Source: Antrihabitans stalagmiti | Lineage (GTDB): Bacteria > Actinomycetota > Actinomycetes > Mycobacteriales > Mycobacteriaceae | DNA: 64,000 bases | Direction: 5' to 3' | Assembly: GCF_016482825.1 (NCBI RefSeq) | Contig: NZ_JAEMNV010000004.1 | Coordinates: forward strand, 335,559-399,558 | Made by a program: the position numbers and the translations under genes | Shown here: one piece after another, positions 1 through 11,121 of the stretch | Position numbering within the stretch: position 1 is the stretch's first letter | Layout of the letters: every line of letters starts with the position of its first letter | The notes under the pieces: generated by a model | Databases searched by the model: none | What the model was told of the DNA's origin: nothing | Seen by the model: only the letters and a program-made list of their open reading frames with translations

Positions 1-65
1 CGACGGTCATCGATCTCGGCGATCTCATCGACACGGCATGGCAGCCAGGCATGATCGCCAGCTGA
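1..65 (+). CDS. C-terminal fragment of an upstream gene
   Basis: An open frame enters from the left edge (codons from position 3) and stops with TGA at 63-65. Only about 20 residues are visible, ending in the hydrophobic-acidic stretch TVIDLGDLIDTAWQPGMIAS. It lies on the same strand as the next gene, 46 bp upstream of it. The fragment is too short to assign to a family, and it could also be a chance open frame. Confidence 0.45.
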   Translation, partial: TVIDLGDLIDTAWQPGMIAS

Positions 66-111
66 TTGCGGTATCCGCACCTACGATCGGAATTCGACGT
101 GAGGAGCGGTG

Positions 112-912
112 ATGCGCGGATCGAAGAAGCCGGTATCCCTCGAGAAGCCTGCGGAGGCGCTACGGCCCTACCCGAGGAAGCCTCCGGTCAAGCTGATCGA
201 CTGGGCGATGTTGCTGTTGGCCCTGGTGTCGGTCGTCTTGCTCGGGTGGATCACCTTCTGGACCGTCGACCCCGACATCGTGCACTGGGTCATCTACGTC
301 GACTACGCGGTCTGCGCGATCTTCGCGATCGAGTTCGCCTACCGCTGGCGCAAATCGGGCGAGGGCTGGATCTTCCCAGCGAAGTACTGGTACGAGGTAC
401 TCGGCATGATCCCCGTGTCCGACCCGGCCTTTCGCTCCTTCAGGTTGTTGCGGATCATCGTCGTTCTTGCCCGACTCGGACGTATGGCCGACCGCGCATT
501 CGGTGAGCGGATCACGGCAGCGATCGTCAACAAGTTCGTCGGCACGATCGTCGAAGCGATCAAGCGTCCGATCACTGTCGCGGTTCTCGACGAGGTCGGC
601 GATGTACTGCAGACCGGGCACTACACGGGCAATATCGCCCGCGCTCTCGAGGAGAATCGGGTCGAGCTCGACAACATGATCCTCGAGCAGATCAAGCGCG
701 ACCCCCAGGCGGGCCGGCTGAAGTTCATTCCGTTCCACGACGACATCATCGGTCTGGCAACGGACACCACGTTCAGGATCATGTTGCAGGTGCTGGCGGA
801 CCCTCGTACCGACGAATTGGTGTCGGACGCGATCCGCGAGAACGTCGATCAGATAAAGATGGCTGTCCGAGGTAAGGACGCCGCGAAGCGCGGGGCAAAA
901 TCACCGGTATGA
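112..912 (+). CDS. Small ion-channel-like membrane protein
   Basis: 266 aa from the ATG at 112, which sits 5 bases after a good ribosome site (GAGGAG, 101-106); a GTG at 109 is the alternative. The N-terminal half holds two clear membrane segments (about residues 27-50 and 60-80) followed by an Arg-rich helix (FRSFRLLRIIVVLARLGRM) that resembles the voltage-sensor part of ion-transport proteins. No pore helix or selectivity filter (TVGYG) is visible, so this is a channel-related fold rather than a proven channel. The C-terminal 130 residues are soluble and mostly helical. It overlaps the next gene by 4 bases, suggesting translational coupling. Confidence 0.65.
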   Translation: MRGSKKPVSLEKPAEALRPYPRKPPVKLIDWAMLLLALVSVVLLGWITFWTVDPDIVHWVIYVDYAVCAIFAIEFAYRWRKSGEGWIFPAKYWYEVLGMIPVSDPAFRSFRLLRIIVVLARLGRMADRAFGERITAAIVNKFVGTIVEAIKRPITVAVLDEVGDVLQTGHYTGNIARALEENRVELDNMILEQIKRDPQAGRLKFIPFHDDIIGLATDTTFRIMLQVLADPRTDELVSDAIRENVDQIKMAVRGKDAAKRGAKSPV

Positions 913-1271
913 CCGACCGGATCGCGGTAGCGCGCAGCTACATCGACGCACTCGTTTCCCACGACGGAAAGTCCGTTCCCTTTGCGCGAGGCGCGGTCCG
1001 CTACGAGGTCGGAGTCAAGACCGGTCGTTCGGGTAAGCACTTGCAGCGCAGCCTTTCCCGTGGGCCCCAGTACCGAGTGATCATGGGTGTCCGCAAGCTG
1101 GACGCCGCCGTCGACGGCGATGTCGTGCACACCGAATATCTGCTCGACGCTGGTCTGTTCGGGCGCAGGTTGGCGACGGTACGTATCACCGAGGACTTCG
1201 TGATTCCGTCGTCCGACCTACTGATTCACCGGATCGACGCGAAGATCACGTTCCGGAAGAAACGTCAGTGA
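909..1271 (+). CDS. Hypothetical small protein, NTF2-like
   Basis: 120 aa. It starts in an ATGA overlap with the upstream channel-like gene. The opening (RIAVARSYIDALVSHDG) and the alternating strands of the second half look like a SnoaL/NTF2-like cone fold of the kind often seen beside actinobacterial catabolic or transport genes. I see no catalytic signature. Its stop overlaps by 7 bases the stop region of the convergent ltrA-like gene. The fold is inferred from pattern only. Confidence 0.5.
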   Translation: MTDRIAVARSYIDALVSHDGKSVPFARGAVRYEVGVKTGRSGKHLQRSLSRGPQYRVIMGVRKLDAAVDGDVVHTEYLLDAGLFGRRLATVRITEDFVIPSSDLLIHRIDAKITFRKKRQ

Positions 1272-2473
1272 GCTTCGTGATGCCGGATCTCGTCCCGCAT
1301 CTGTGCGAATCGGGTTGTCTCGAACGCGATCATCACGGCGAGCACAGCGGTCAGTAGTCCGAGCGAGGCCAGTGCGGGCAGCGCGGCAGCAACTGGGATG
1401 AGCGCAAGCAACACGACGATGGTGACCACGCGGGACACGGCGATCGTGCGGACCGCGTACCACTTGAAGAACACCAGCGCCGCGATGTAGAGCGCGACTC
1501 CACCGAAGAGGGTGAAGATCGGGACTCCGTAGAGAGCATCGGTCAGGTCGTGCTCGGTGTCGTCGCCGACGTAGCTGAGAACCTTCTTGAGGCCGAGCGA
1601 CAGACCGATGACGCCGACGATCATCGGCAGATGCGCGAACGAGTAGCTGTTTCGCGCAATTTTGATCTGCAGTGCGCCGCCCGCCTTGTCGAGTTCGTGT
1701 TCGACGGCGAGTGCCGTGACATCGAAGTAGGCCCACCACATCAGTGCCGACACGGCGAGGCCGAGCAGCGACGCGACGATGATCGCCCAGGAGATCGGCA
1801 GGCTGACAACGCCGATTCCGATCGAGACGATCGACTCGCCGAGCGCGACGATGATAATCAGGCCGTGGCGTTCTGCAAAGTGCGTGACAGAGCGCAGAAT
1901 CCAGCCGTTACCTGCGAATACTGTGCCGAGGTAGTCTCCGGCGAGCGCACCGACCCACAGCAGCGTCTGCACGGTTCCCGTCGTCTGCGACGCGATGAGC
2001 AGCAGGGTCGTGCTGATGGCCAGCGACGGGAGCCAGCGAAGAACAGTTCTGCGGAACCGAGGTTCGTCCTTCCCGATGACCCAGAAGATCGAGATGTGGA
2101 CCGCGCGAACGACGAAGTAGCCGATGGCGAAGACGACGGGCCCAGACAGTCCACCAGGCAGGTCGTCGAACGCCTCCGGCAGCGCAAGCGCGATGATGAA
2201 CGAGGCGCCCATCGCCGCGAACACCGCCACCTTGACGATGCCCTCGTCGGCGCGCGCGAGGTTGCCGAGCCAGGCGTAACCGACCCAACTCCACCACAGC
2301 ACAGCCAGCACGAGTATCGACCGAAATACGTTGGCGGCGCTGGTGTTGTCGGCGAGTAGGTCGGTAACCCTGGTCAGGGCGAATACGAACACCAGGTCGA
2401 AGAACAGTTCCAGCTGCGAAACCGTTCCTCGCTCGGACAACGCCTGGACCCGTACACGTTTGGGGGTATTCAC
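1265..2473 (-). CDS. ltrA: Low-temperature-requirement protein A (LtrA family)
   Basis: 402 aa if started at the GTG at 2471-2473, directly before NTPKRVRVQALSERGTVSQLE. The family hallmark is the acidic membrane motif ELFFDLVFVFALTRV near the N-terminus, followed by a dozen or so hydrophobic segments. The open frame continues about 120 codons upstream of this GTG, but that part is Arg-rich, runs antisense over the next gene and does not look like protein. LtrA proteins are polytopic inner-membrane proteins first linked to growth of Listeria at low temperature; their biochemical activity is unknown. The gene is convergent with the NTF2-like gene. Confidence 0.8.
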   Translation of the reverse strand: MNTPKRVRVQALSERGTVSQLELFFDLVFVFALTRVTDLLADNTSAANVFRSILVLAVLWWSWVGYAWLGNLARADEGIVKVAVFAAMGASFIIALALPEAFDDLPGGLSGPVVFAIGYFVVRAVHISIFWVIGKDEPRFRRTVLRWLPSLAISTTLLLIASQTTGTVQTLLWVGALAGDYLGTVFAGNGWILRSVTHFAERHGLIIIVALGESIVSIGIGVVSLPISWAIIVASLLGLAVSALMWWAYFDVTALAVEHELDKAGGALQIKIARNSYSFAHLPMIVGVIGLSLGLKKVLSYVGDDTEHDLTDALYGVPIFTLFGGVALYIAALVFFKWYAVRTIAVSRVVTIVVLLALIPVAAALPALASLGLLTAVLAVMIAFETTRFAQMRDEIRHHEAH

Positions 2474-2520
2474 GGTGCAATCGTGCCAGAGTGCAGCGCA
2501 CCTGCGCGCGGCGAAGCCGC

Positions 2521-3366
2521 TCAGACCGATTCGCTGATCCAGATCGGCGTCCAGTCGGTCAGTTCGTGGAATCGGCGAAGTTCCGCGAGCCCCGAAACCG
2601 ATCCGAGCCATGACGCGTGTGGTGGGTTGGTCGTGTCGAAACCGCTCTGGACGAACGTGAGTCGGGTCTTGCCGTCGGATTCGGCCAGCTCCCACGTCTG
2701 GACGCCGGGAGCACCCCAGTCGACGGTCACCTTCTGGTTCGGTTCGAGCTCGAGAATCTTCGCGGGAGGGAAGGGAGCGTCGAAGCCGCCCATCGCGTAC
2801 CGACCCCCGACCCATGGCTCGATCGAAATCGGGTAGCCGAACCACGTCGATACCTTCTCGGTGTCGATCAGCGAGTCGTAGACCGCTGCGGGCGTCGCGT
2901 CGATGAGCGTTTCGGCGCGGAACTCGGTATCGGAGAAGTCGTGTCGCATCGTGAGCTCGCGACCCTCCAGCAGGTCGACGAGGTTGGCTAGCGACATCGC
3001 CCAGAAGGTGTGCAGCACGCCGCGAATCGTCTTGCCTTCGAACATTTCCTGGACGTCGAAGTGCGATTGCGACAGCACGATGACCGTGGTGTCAGGGGCT
3101 TCGGCTTCGAGGGTGATCGAGGTGGTGGTGTCGACGCCGTCGAGCAGCCAGGTGAAGGTGAGACCGTCGTCGTCGACGTGGGTGAGTTTTTGGTGCGGGG
3201 CATCGCCCTCGGGTGTGTAGCGGCCCCAGAATTCGTAGCGGCTCGGCAGCTCGACCTCGACTTCTTCGGCGAACCAGCGTCGCAACGTATCCGGATCGGT
3301 CAGTGCGTGTAGGACTGCTGCCTTGGGCGCCGCAACTCGTGCGCGCACGATCATCGGTTCAGTCAT
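2521..3366 (-). CDS. Tandem AHSA1/SRPBCC (START-like) domain protein
   Basis: 281 aa with two copies of the AHSA1 fold: one about residues 1-135 (VAAPKAAVLHALTDPDTLRRWF) and one about 145-281 (DATPAAVYDSLIDTEKVSTWFGY). Each repeats the helix, the W-F pair and the GGRY-type hairpin typical of polyketide-cyclase/ATPase-activator-like proteins that bind hydrophobic ligands. The gene overlaps the ArsR-family regulator upstream by 8 bases; ArsR-AHSA1 pairs are common in actinobacteria and are probably one transcriptional unit. The ligand is unknown. Confidence 0.8.
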   Translation of the reverse strand: MTEPMIVRARVAAPKAAVLHALTDPDTLRRWFAEEVEVELPSRYEFWGRYTPEGDAPHQKLTHVDDDGLTFTWLLDGVDTTTSITLEAEAPDTTVIVLSQSHFDVQEMFEGKTIRGVLHTFWAMSLANLVDLLEGRELTMRHDFSDTEFRAETLIDATPAAVYDSLIDTEKVSTWFGYPISIEPWVGGRYAMGGFDAPFPPAKILELEPNQKVTVDWGAPGVQTWELAESDGKTRLTFVQSGFDTTNPPHASWLGSVSGLAELRRFHELTDWTPIWISESV

Positions 3367-3919
3367 CGTTCTCTTCTCCTTTGGGGTAGCAGGCGACGGC
3401 GAGTTTGAAGGCGTCGCCTTCGGAGCCGCCGTAGCGGGTGAACAGGTCTTGCAGGGTGGATTGCAAATCCGCGAGGAATTGCTGGCGGTGCTCGGTTGGT
3501 ACTCGGATTTCGCCGGATACTCCGATCGATGGCAGTTCCGGTCGGCGCCGGTCGAGCGCTGCCACGTCGGCTTGCACGTCTTCCATGAGGTCGAGCAGGT
3601 AGCCGAGGCTGAGTTCGTCTTGGACTTTGCGCTGGCCGATCCGGCCGACGAGCCGGGGTGACAGCCAGTAGGACCGGGCTGTCGCCTGGTAGATCCCCTC
3701 GTGGATCCCTCGGACTTTGCGTTCGGATACCTGGTCGACGAGGCCGGCGTCCACCAAGCGTTTGACCTGGTAGTAGACCCGCTGTGGCGTCTGGCCCAGT
3801 ACCTGCGCGATCTCTGTGCAGGTCTTGGGTTCGGCCAGTTGCCGCAGCACCTCGATGCGTTGCGGCTTGAGCAGGGACTCGGCCTGCTCGAGGTTTTCCA
3901 AGTACACGACGTCTCTCAT
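3359..3919 (-). CDS. ArsR-type winged-helix regulator
   Basis: 186 aa from the ATG at 3917-3919 (MRDVVYLENLEQAESLLKPQ). Residues about 10-80 form a winged helix (PQRIEVLRQLAEPKTCTEIA, then TPQRVYYQVKRLVDAGLV); the rest is helical and may bind a ligand or dimerise. The family lacks a visible metal-binding Cys pair, so this is probably not a metal sensor. The upstream region (3920-4067) is AT-rich next to the start, holds a TTGACA hexamer on the minus strand and has no strong ribosome site, so a short leader is possible. It probably regulates itself and the AHSA1 gene it overlaps. Confidence 0.78.
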   Translation of the reverse strand: MRDVVYLENLEQAESLLKPQRIEVLRQLAEPKTCTEIAQVLGQTPQRVYYQVKRLVDAGLVDQVSERKVRGIHEGIYQATARSYWLSPRLVGRIGQRKVQDELSLGYLLDLMEDVQADVAALDRRRPELPSIGVSGEIRVPTEHRQQFLADLQSTLQDLFTRYGGSEGDAFKLAVACYPKGEENDD

Positions 3920-4067
3920 AACAAAAACCACTTTGAACGTAAAAATATGTTTTGTCAATAGGTGATCGGGCGCACGTACTGGGGCTGAGCGCCACACGGG
4001 ACCTGGTTCTCGGTAGGCTCACAAGCTGGAAACCCAGTTACCAGCACTTATTCGGAGGTACATCCGC

Positions 4068-6376
<2,309 letters not shown>

Positions 6377-6396
6377 GATTCGCACGGGGTGAGACC

Positions 6397-6414
6397 TCCA
6401 CAGAATCTTCACAT
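6397..6414 (+). promoter_or_regulatory. Direct repeats, possible response-regulator site
   Basis: Two similar heptamers, TCCACAG (6397-6403) and TTCACAT (6408-6414), start 11 bases apart about 45-60 bp before the response-regulator gene. Direct repeats at 11-bp period are the usual binding arrangement of OmpR/PhoB-class regulators, so this could be an autoregulatory site. That is inferred from spacing only. Confidence 0.35.
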
Positions 6415-6457
6415 CGCCCGACCGTGATCACCACGACCGCTGCATAGAGTCGTCCCC

Positions 6458-7162
6458 ATGAGTGATCCGGGCAGGGTTGAGCAGGGCAGACGACAAATTC
6501 TCGTCGTCGACGACGAACCGATCATTTCCGATTCCATCGCGACGAGGTTGCGCGCGGAGGGATTCGACGTCGACATTGCGGCAGACGGTCCGTCGGCTGT
6601 CGAGGCGAGCAAACGCCTTGTTCCCGATCTCGTCGTGCTCGATGTGATGTTGCCGGGTTTCGACGGACTGGAAGTCTGCCGCAGGATCCAGGCGGATCGG
6701 CCGGTGCCGGTGCTGATGGTCACTGCGCGAGTCGACGAGACCGACATGCTGATCGGACTCGGTGTCGGAGCTGACGACTATCTGATCAAGCCGTTCAGTA
6801 TGCGCGAACTCGTTGCGCGGGTGCATGCGTTGCTCAGACGATCCGATCGCGGTGCTGCTGCCGCAGCGGCTGACGTGATGCGGGTCGGTGACGTGCGAAT
6901 CGATGTGCAGGAGCGTCGAGTTCAACGCGGCGAGAGTGAAATTCATCTGACCAGAACCGAATTCGATCTGCTGCTGTTCTTGGCAGAGCGTCCGCGAGCA
7001 GTCGTCGCCCGCGAGACCTTGCTCGAGCACGTGTGGGGGTGGGGCAGTGCGGGGGAAAGCAGGACCGTCGACAGTCATGTAAAAGCGTTGCGGCGCAAGC
7101 TCGGCGGCGATCTAATCCGAACCGTTCACGGTGTCGGCTACGCGTTGGAGCTACCGCGATGA
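6458..7162 (+). CDS. OmpR/PhoB-family response regulator
   Basis: 234 aa. The receiver domain has the acidic pair (DDE, residues 18-20), phospho-acceptor Asp62 in VVLDVMLPGFDG, the switch Thr in MVTAR and the conserved Lys in IKPFSMRELVARV. The C-terminal winged helix (from about residue 145) contains the family's EFDLLLFLAERP and TVDSHVKALRRKLGG recognition-helix motifs. It overlaps the histidine kinase by 4 bases (ATGA), so they are a cognate pair. The signal and regulon are not evident; the third gene of the operon is a membrane protein. Confidence 0.93.
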   Translation: MSDPGRVEQGRRQILVVDDEPIISDSIATRLRAEGFDVDIAADGPSAVEASKRLVPDLVVLDVMLPGFDGLEVCRRIQADRPVPVLMVTARVDETDMLIGLGVGADDYLIKPFSMRELVARVHALLRRSDRGAAAAAADVMRVGDVRIDVQERRVQRGESEIHLTRTEFDLLLFLAERPRAVVARETLLEHVWGWGSAGESRTVDSHVKALRRKLGGDLIRTVHGVGYALELPR

Positions 7163-8193
7163 CGCGCGGTTGGTCGTGGCTACCGCGCCCGCTAGACCCC
7201 CTGGCATCGTTCAAGGCGAAGGTCAGCGTGCTTGTCGGCGGTGCGCTGCTGTTGGCGAGCGTGACCTTCTGGTTCGTTGCTGATTGGCCGTTTCGGTACG
7301 CGCTACTGCTCGCATTGGTGGTTGCGCTTGTGCTGACTCAGTTACTCGCACACGGGATGACGTCGCCGCTGCGCGAAATGACAGCGGCCGCACAGGCAAT
7401 GGCCCGCGGTGACTACAGCATTCGGGTACGCGCATCTTCGCGTGACGAAGTCGGCCAGCTGGCAGCGGCTTTCAATGCGATGTCCGCGGATCTCGCTGCG
7501 GCGGAACAGTATCGACGCGAATTGATCGGCAATGTATCGCACGAGCTTCGTACCCCGATCTCGGCACTGCATGCGGTGCTGGAGAACGTCGTGGACGGCG
7601 TCGCCGAACCGGACAACGCAACGATGCGAACCGCGCTCTCGCAGACCGAAAGGCTCGGCCGACTGGTCGGCGATCTGCTCGACCTGTCGAAGCTGGAAGG
7701 TGGCGCAATAGTGCTCGACCTCGACACCTTCGGCGTAGCCGAATTCCTTCGGGAAGCGGTCGAGCACACACACGCCAGCGTCCGGACCCAAATTCGAGTA
7801 ACCCCAACCGATCTCGTCGCAACCGGAGACAGTGCGCGTCTACATCAGGTGGTCGTAAATCTGCTCGACAATGCGACGCGGCATGCACCGCCGGGTAGTC
7901 GAGTGGTGGTCGAGGCCGAGAGCACTCGCAACGGTCTGCAGATCGACGTCTGCGACGACGGTCCGGGGATTGCACCTGCCGAGCGGGAGCGGGTCTTCGA
8001 ACGTTTCATCCGCGGCGGATCCACCGACGGCGGGACCGGTCTCGGTCTAGCTATTGCGCGGTGGGCCGTCGAATTGCACGGCGGGACGATCGAGGTGGTC
8101 GACCAGAGCGTCGGCTGCCGCATCCGCGTCCACATTCCATCAGGCCACATTCCAACAGGGCAGCCCCATTCCGGCGAAAGTGACACGAAATGA
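7159..8193 (+). CDS. Sensor histidine kinase
   Basis: 344 aa from the ATG at 7159. Two membrane segments lie very close together (about residues 22-37 and 42-62) with almost no extracytoplasmic loop, which suggests sensing within the membrane or through a partner. HAMP follows (about 65-115), then the phosphorylated His in SHELRTPISALHAV and the ATP lid motifs NLLDNATRHA, DDGPGIAP and GGTGLGLAIARW. It is coupled by 4-base overlaps to the regulator before it and the DUF4153 gene after it; the latter may be its sensing partner, which is an inference from coupling alone. Confidence 0.92.
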   Translation: MTRGWSWLPRPLDPLASFKAKVSVLVGGALLLASVTFWFVADWPFRYALLLALVVALVLTQLLAHGMTSPLREMTAAAQAMARGDYSIRVRASSRDEVGQLAAAFNAMSADLAAAEQYRRELIGNVSHELRTPISALHAVLENVVDGVAEPDNATMRTALSQTERLGRLVGDLLDLSKLEGGAIVLDLDTFGVAEFLREAVEHTHASVRTQIRVTPTDLVATGDSARLHQVVVNLLDNATRHAPPGSRVVVEAESTRNGLQIDVCDDGPGIAPAERERVFERFIRGGSTDGGTGLGLAIARWAVELHGGTIEVVDQSVGCRIRVHIPSGHIPTGQPHSGESDTK

Positions 8194-9722
8194 CCACTGC
8201 AGTAACAGAACCCGGCAAACCGCAACAACCCTTCGGGCCGCAGCCGGTGCCCGTGCGGCGCGCGACGATATGGCCCGAAAAGGTCTGGCCCGCAACGCAG
8301 TCGGCAGCGGCATCGTGGCAGGTTCTCGCAGCGACACTGGTGGTCGGCTGGATTTGCTCCATCGTCTGGCACTTCGACAGCGTGAGCATCGGCTTCCTGT
8401 TGACCGCGATTCTGGTGTTCGGCGTCGCATTCGGAACCGCGCGACGACGCCCGACCGCAACAGAAGCTGTCTGGATCGCACTGACCCTCGCGTTGCTCAG
8501 CGTTCCGGCCTTCCGGGACGCGAGTTGGCTCGCCGTGTTGTGCATCCTTGCGTCCTGGGGCGCCGGTTGGACTGCGTTGGTCGGCGGTCGAACGTGGACC
8601 TCGATCTTCTTCGGCGCGTTCGTCGTCTGGATGCTGCCCGCCCGAGTGCTCGGTTGGACGACGCGCGGCGGCCGCGTTCTACTGCGCGGCAAGACGAGCG
8701 GACGCAAGCTGCGGATCCTCGGGGTGGCGGCGTTGACCGTCGTATTGGTCGGCGCATTCGGAGCGCTGTTTGCCGGCGCTGATCCCGCCTTCGCTCACCT
8801 CGTTGCGGGCGTGACGCCAGACCTCGATGCTCCGACCATCTCGGGCCAGGTCTTCGTCGGCGTCTTCGCGATGGTCTTCGTTCTTGCGTCGTCCTACCTC
8901 GTTCTATTCGTTCCCAAGTTCGACGCGATCGCACCTGCTCCGGGGAAGTCTGCGCAGCGCTGGGAGTGGGCAGTCCCGCTGTCGGTGCTCGCTGCGCTCT
9001 TCGTGGTCTTCGTCGGTGTGCAGATCACGGTGTTGTTCGGTGGCAGCGAGCACGTGCTGCGGACCGAAAACCTCACGTACGCGGAGTATGCGCGCCAGGG
9101 GTTCTGGCAACTTCTCGCCGTGACGGCGCTGATCCTGCTTGTCCTCGCCGTTGCGATCAGAAAGGCCCCACGCGAGTCGTCGTCGGATCGCACCCTCGCT
9201 CGGTCACTGATCGGGGTTCTGTGTGTCTCGTCGATGGTGATCGTGAGTTCGGCTGTGTTCCGCATGTGGACCTACGAACAGGCCTACGGCTTCACCGAGC
9301 TGCGGTTGCTCGTAACGACCATCGAACTCTGGCTCGGATCGATCTTCCTGATGATTTGCGTTGCAGGGGTGAAGATGTCGGCACCGTGGTTGCCGCGCGC
9401 TGTGGTCGGCGCCGGCGTCGTTGCCCTGCTTGTGTTGGCGGCGTGGAACCCCGATGCCTACATCGCCGATCGCAACATCGACCGCTACGACTCCACCGGA
9501 AAGATCGACGTGTCGTTCCTTTCGACATTGTCCGCGGACGCGGTTCCGGAGTTCGACCGACTGCCCGAACCGATGCGATCGTGCCTGCTCTCCAACGCGG
9601 CGGACCGCCTCGACGAGTCGGAGCCCTGGTACCGATTCAACCTGTCGCGGACACTCGCGCGCGCCACGCTCGACGACCAACCGAAGCGCGACAGCAACTG
9701 CCTGACAACAGTCGGCAGATAA
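8190..9722 (+). CDS. DUF4153/DUF4173-type polytopic membrane protein
   Basis: 510 aa with roughly a dozen hydrophobic segments through residue 415, then a soluble tail of about 80 residues on the far side (DRYDSTGKIDVSFLSTLSAD). The ordering and the motif TYAEYARQGFWQLLAVTALIL match the DUF4153/DUF4173 families, whose function is unknown. It starts inside the end of the histidine kinase (ATGA overlap), so the three genes are translated together. An accessory sensor or an exporter controlled by the two-component pair are both possible. Confidence 0.75.
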   Translation: MTTAVTEPGKPQQPFGPQPVPVRRATIWPEKVWPATQSAAASWQVLAATLVVGWICSIVWHFDSVSIGFLLTAILVFGVAFGTARRRPTATEAVWIALTLALLSVPAFRDASWLAVLCILASWGAGWTALVGGRTWTSIFFGAFVVWMLPARVLGWTTRGGRVLLRGKTSGRKLRILGVAALTVVLVGAFGALFAGADPAFAHLVAGVTPDLDAPTISGQVFVGVFAMVFVLASSYLVLFVPKFDAIAPAPGKSAQRWEWAVPLSVLAALFVVFVGVQITVLFGGSEHVLRTENLTYAEYARQGFWQLLAVTALILLVLAVAIRKAPRESSSDRTLARSLIGVLCVSSMVIVSSAVFRMWTYEQAYGFTELRLLVTTIELWLGSIFLMICVAGVKMSAPWLPRAVVGAGVVALLVLAAWNPDAYIADRNIDRYDSTGKIDVSFLSTLSADAVPEFDRLPEPMRSCLLSNAADRLDESEPWYRFNLSRTLARATLDDQPKRDSNCLTTVGR

Positions 9723-9759
9723 CCCGCTCGCCGCGCCGAGGTGTCGCTAGGGTGTGACC

Positions 9760-11121
9760 ATGACTCGGCGCGGCTGGGTCGGGGACTCTCTTATCGTGGT
9801 CGTCGTGCTGGCGGCTGCGCTGATGGTGCTGCCTGCAGCAGGTGTAGCGGCGCCGTCGCAGCCCCGACTCTGCGAGGTCAGCAGCGGACGGCAATTCCCG
9901 CGAGCGGAACCAGCGGAAGTCGGCATGGACCCCGCGGCTCTGACCGATGCCGTCGCCTTCGCCGCGGACCGAAATCGTGTGAACATACAGATCTTCCGGC
10001 GCAACTGCTTGGTCGCAGAAGGTCCACGCAATCAGGAGACGGGCAATCTTGCGTGGAACAACTGGAGCATCGCAAAAAGTGTGACGTCTCTCGTCGCGGG
10101 TCTGGCGTACGACGAGGGTCGGCTCGGGCTCGACGATCCGATCGGCAAGTATCTCGCTCCCGGTCTCGGCGATTCCGCCCACCGAGCGATCAAGGTCCGG
10201 CATCTGCTCACCGAGACGTCGGGTCTACTGAGCGCGACGGTGTCCGAAGGTGCGAGCGGCGTCGTCCAACTCGATCCGGATGTGGTTGCTCAGGGGTTGG
10301 GAATGCCCTTCGCGCATCAACCCGGTTCGGTGTTCGAGTACAACCAGCGCGCCGTCGATCTGCTCGCAGCTGTCGTCGAAATTGCAGTCGGAGAACCGTT
10401 TCAGGATTACGCGCAACGAAAGTTGTTCGACCCGTTGGGTATCGAACGCAGCGACTACTATTGGGCCCGTGATCGGTCGGGTCACACGTACGGCTTCTCG
10501 TTCCTTCTGATGCCGGCAAACGATCTCTCGAAACTGGGATTGCTGCTGCTCGGCGGCGGCAGCTGGGGCGGCGAGCGCATCGTCTCGGCCGAGTATCTGC
10601 GGATGGCGATTACGCCGTCACCGCGAAACCCCTGCTACGGCTTCCTCTTCTGGTTGCAGGCACCCGGTTGCGAAAGAGCGTCGTTGCCCACCGGCATCTT
10701 CTGGATGTCGGGTCTCGGTATGCAGAACGTATTCGTGGTGCCGAACCTCGACCTCGTTGTCGTGTGGACCGGTGCCTTCGGAAACCGGTCGGGTCTCGGT
10801 CCGATCGGTACCTCGCAGAACACGTCGGAACTTCCACACAGCTTCTTTCGGCTGCTGTCCAGAGCGATAGTGGATGTCGCCGTGCCCGACCCGGGTCCGT
10901 ATGTCGAACCGCCGCTGCAGGATCCGGACGTGAGCGACTTCGCCGACGCAAGCATTTCCCTCGCCATTTTCGGTATCGGGCCCGCCGCGTACCCCGGTTG
11001 CACACTCTTCGAGTGCCTCGGCCTGCGCTTGGCGCCGCCTGCTGCCAACTGGCCGCCCGGCTGCGCGATCGTCGTCTGTACCGGTACCGATCCGAGAACG
11101 CCAGGAATCAGGCCCGGGTGA
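9760..11121 (+). CDS. Secreted serine hydrolase, beta-lactamase/DD-peptidase fold
   Basis: 453 aa from the ATG at 9760 (GTG at 9754 is an alternative two codons earlier). An N-terminal export signal (SLIVVVVLAAALMVLPAAG) is followed by a class C beta-lactamase-like domain: active-site SxxK as SIAK in NWSIAKSVTSLVAG, and the second motif as YNQ in FEYNQRAVD. Such proteins act as DD-peptidases, esterases or amidases in the envelope; the substrate cannot be read from sequence. The C-terminal 90 residues are Cys- and Pro-rich and unusual for the family. Its stop overlaps the stop of the convergent APC permease by 14 bases. Confidence 0.82.
   Translation: MTRRGWVGDSLIVVVVLAAALMVLPAAGVAAPSQPRLCEVSSGRQFPRAEPAEVGMDPAALTDAVAFAADRNRVNIQIFRRNCLVAEGPRNQETGNLAWNNWSIAKSVTSLVAGLAYDEGRLGLDDPIGKYLAPGLGDSAHRAIKVRHLLTETSGLLSATVSEGASGVVQLDPDVVAQGLGMPFAHQPGSVFEYNQRAVDLLAAVVEIAVGEPFQDYAQRKLFDPLGIERSDYYWARDRSGHTYGFSFLLMPANDLSKLGLLLLGGGSWGGERIVSAEYLRMAITPSPRNPCYGFLFWLQAPGCERASLPTGIFWMSGLGMQNVFVVPNLDLVVVWTGAFGNRSGLGPIGTSQNTSELPHSFFRLLSRAIVDVAVPDPGPYVEPPLQDPDVSDFADASISLAIFGIGPAAYPGCTLFECLGLRLAPPAANWPPGCAIVVCTGTDPRTPGIRPG

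Noticed and set aside
1908..2501. 197-codon open frame on the minus strand
   Set aside because: Shadow in another frame of ltrA; Arg-rich and without a ribosome site.
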